Shown: piece after piece, positions 4,671-5,368 of the stretch | How the letters are laid out: each line of letters starts with the position of its first letter | Numbering within the stretch: the first letter of the stretch is position 1 | Assembly: GCA_955652195.1 (NCBI GenBank) | Contig: CATPBC010000420.1 | Span: forward strand, 1-5,368 | Source: an uncultured Xanthobacteraceae bacterium | Lineage (GTDB): Bacteria; Pseudomonadota; Alphaproteobacteria; Rhizobiales; Xanthobacteraceae | Direction of reading: 5' to 3' | Length of the DNA: 5,368 bases | The notes under the pieces: model-generated | What the model was told of the DNA's origin: nothing | What the model saw: the letters and a program-made list of their open reading frames with translations, nothing else | The model's database searches: none | Position numbers and translations under genes: made by a program

Positions 4671-5368
4671 ATGTCGGTGCAAAATGCAATTCGTCGGCTG
4701 ACCGCGCCCGACATCCGCGCGCGCAAAGGTGGCGAGGCGATCGTCTCATTGACGTCGTACCACGCGCATACCGCCCGCATCGTCGACGCCTATTGCGATG
4801 TCATCCTGGTCGGCGATTCGCTTGGCATGGTGATGCACGGCCTTGAGACCACCATTCCGGTGACGCTCGACATGATGATCTTGCAAGGGCTCGCGGTGAT
4901 GCGCGGCTCGAAGCGCGCGCTGGTCGTGGTCGATCTTCCATTCGGCAGCTACGAAGCGTCAGAGGAGCAGGCTTTCGCCTCGGCGGCGCGCGTTCTTAAG
5001 GAAACCGGTTGCGGCGCTATCAAGCTCGAAGGCGGCCGGCGCATGGCAAAGACGATCGCTTTTCTGGTCGAACGCGGCGTGCCGATGATGGGTCATGTCG
5101 GGCTGACGCCGCAGGCCATTAATGCGTTGGGTTCGTTCCGGGCACAGGGCCGTGACGAAGCGGACTGGGCGCCTATCGAGGCGGACGCGCGCGCGGTGGC
5201 GGAGGCTGGCGCCTTTGCCGTGGTGCTCGAAGCCGTCGCCGAACCGCTTGCTCGGCGCATTACCGCGCAAATCGCGATCCCGACCATCGGCATCGGCGCC
5301 AGCGCAGCCTGCGACGGCCAGATCCTGGTGCTCGAAGATATGCTCGGACTGTCGCCGCGTGTGCCGAA
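4671..5368 (+). CDS. panB: 3-methyl-2-oxobutanoate hydroxymethyltransferase; 3' end outside window
   Basis: PanB transfers a hydroxymethyl group from 5,10-methylenetetrahydrofolate to 2-oxoisovalerate to give ketopantoate, the first committed step to pantothenate and coenzyme A. There are 232 whole codons before the window ends; family members are usually about 265-280 residues, so the end is missing. Visible landmarks are [12 protein letters not shown] (46-57) with metal ligand Asp49, [10 protein letters not shown] (85-94) with Asp88, AIKLEGG (116-122) with Lys118 and Glu120, GHVGLTPQ (141-148), VVLEAVAEP (184-192) with Glu187 aligned to the catalytic glutamate of E. coli PanB, and [20 protein letters not shown]. 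All the key acidic residues are present. The start is ATG at 4671, 2 nt after the nnrU stop, with only a weak GGG at 4660-4662, so translation is probably coupled to nnrU. No panC is seen; it may lie downstream or elsewhere. Confidence 0.97.
   Translation, partial: MSVQNAIRRLTAPDIRARKGGEAIVSLTSYHAHTARIVDAYCDVILVGDSLGMVMHGLETTIPVTLDMMILQGLAVMRGSKRALVVVDLPFGSYEASEEQAFASAARVLKETGCGAIKLEGGRRMAKTIAFLVERGVPMMGHVGLTPQAINALGSFRAQGRDEADWAPIEADARAVAEAGAFAVVLEAVAEPLARRITAQIAIPTIGIGASAACDGQILVLEDMLGLSPRVP

Overview
This looks like an ordinary chromosomal segment of a high-GC alphaproteobacterium, most likely order Hyphomicrobiales (the Bradyrhizobium / Rhodopseudomonas / Pseudolabrys neighbourhood). The guess rests on GC-rich codon use throughout, an Omp25/Omp31-type beta-barrel protein with an AQA|ADLP signal-peptide junction, a Bug-type solute-binding protein without transporter genes beside it, and the style of the GuaA and PanB sequences. 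Genus cannot be fixed from sequence reading alone. There is no rRNA, tRNA, CRISPR array, transposase, integrase or phage gene.

Layout. (1) 1-930, plus strand: the last 189 codons of guaA (GMP synthase), then after 3 nt a small YffB/ArsC-like thiol-reductase gene. (2) 931-1263: a 333-bp gene-free stretch with a weak GC hairpin and, just before the next gene, three 13-bp tandem repeats. (3) 1264-1983, plus: a secreted outer-membrane beta-barrel protein. (4) 1984-2046: a long imperfect hairpin made of heptamer repeats between convergent genes, probably a two-way terminator. (5) 2047-3006, minus: a periplasmic tripartite-tricarboxylate (Bug) binding protein. (6) 3007-3082: a short divergent promoter region with a 17-bp dyad. 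(7) 3083-3943, plus: an isocitrate lyase/PEP mutase family enzyme with an intact KRCGH lyase motif. (8) 3944-4068: a perfect TTGACA box and a GC-rich inverted repeat. (9) 4069-4668, plus: an NnrU-family membrane protein, followed after 2 nt by panB (4671 to the window edge), the first enzyme of pantothenate synthesis.

How the genes may work together. guaA plus the reductase, and nnrU plus panB, look like translationally coupled pairs. The divergent Bug protein and lyase share a 76-bp control region whose dyad would suit a local regulator, so they may form a small uptake-and-cleavage unit for an unidentified C4-C7 hydroxy-dicarboxylate. That link is inference. I see no clearly new system. The most check-worthy items are the 13-bp direct repeats, the heptamer hairpin, the divergent dyad, and the promoter overlapped by an inverted repeat ahead of nnrU-panB.
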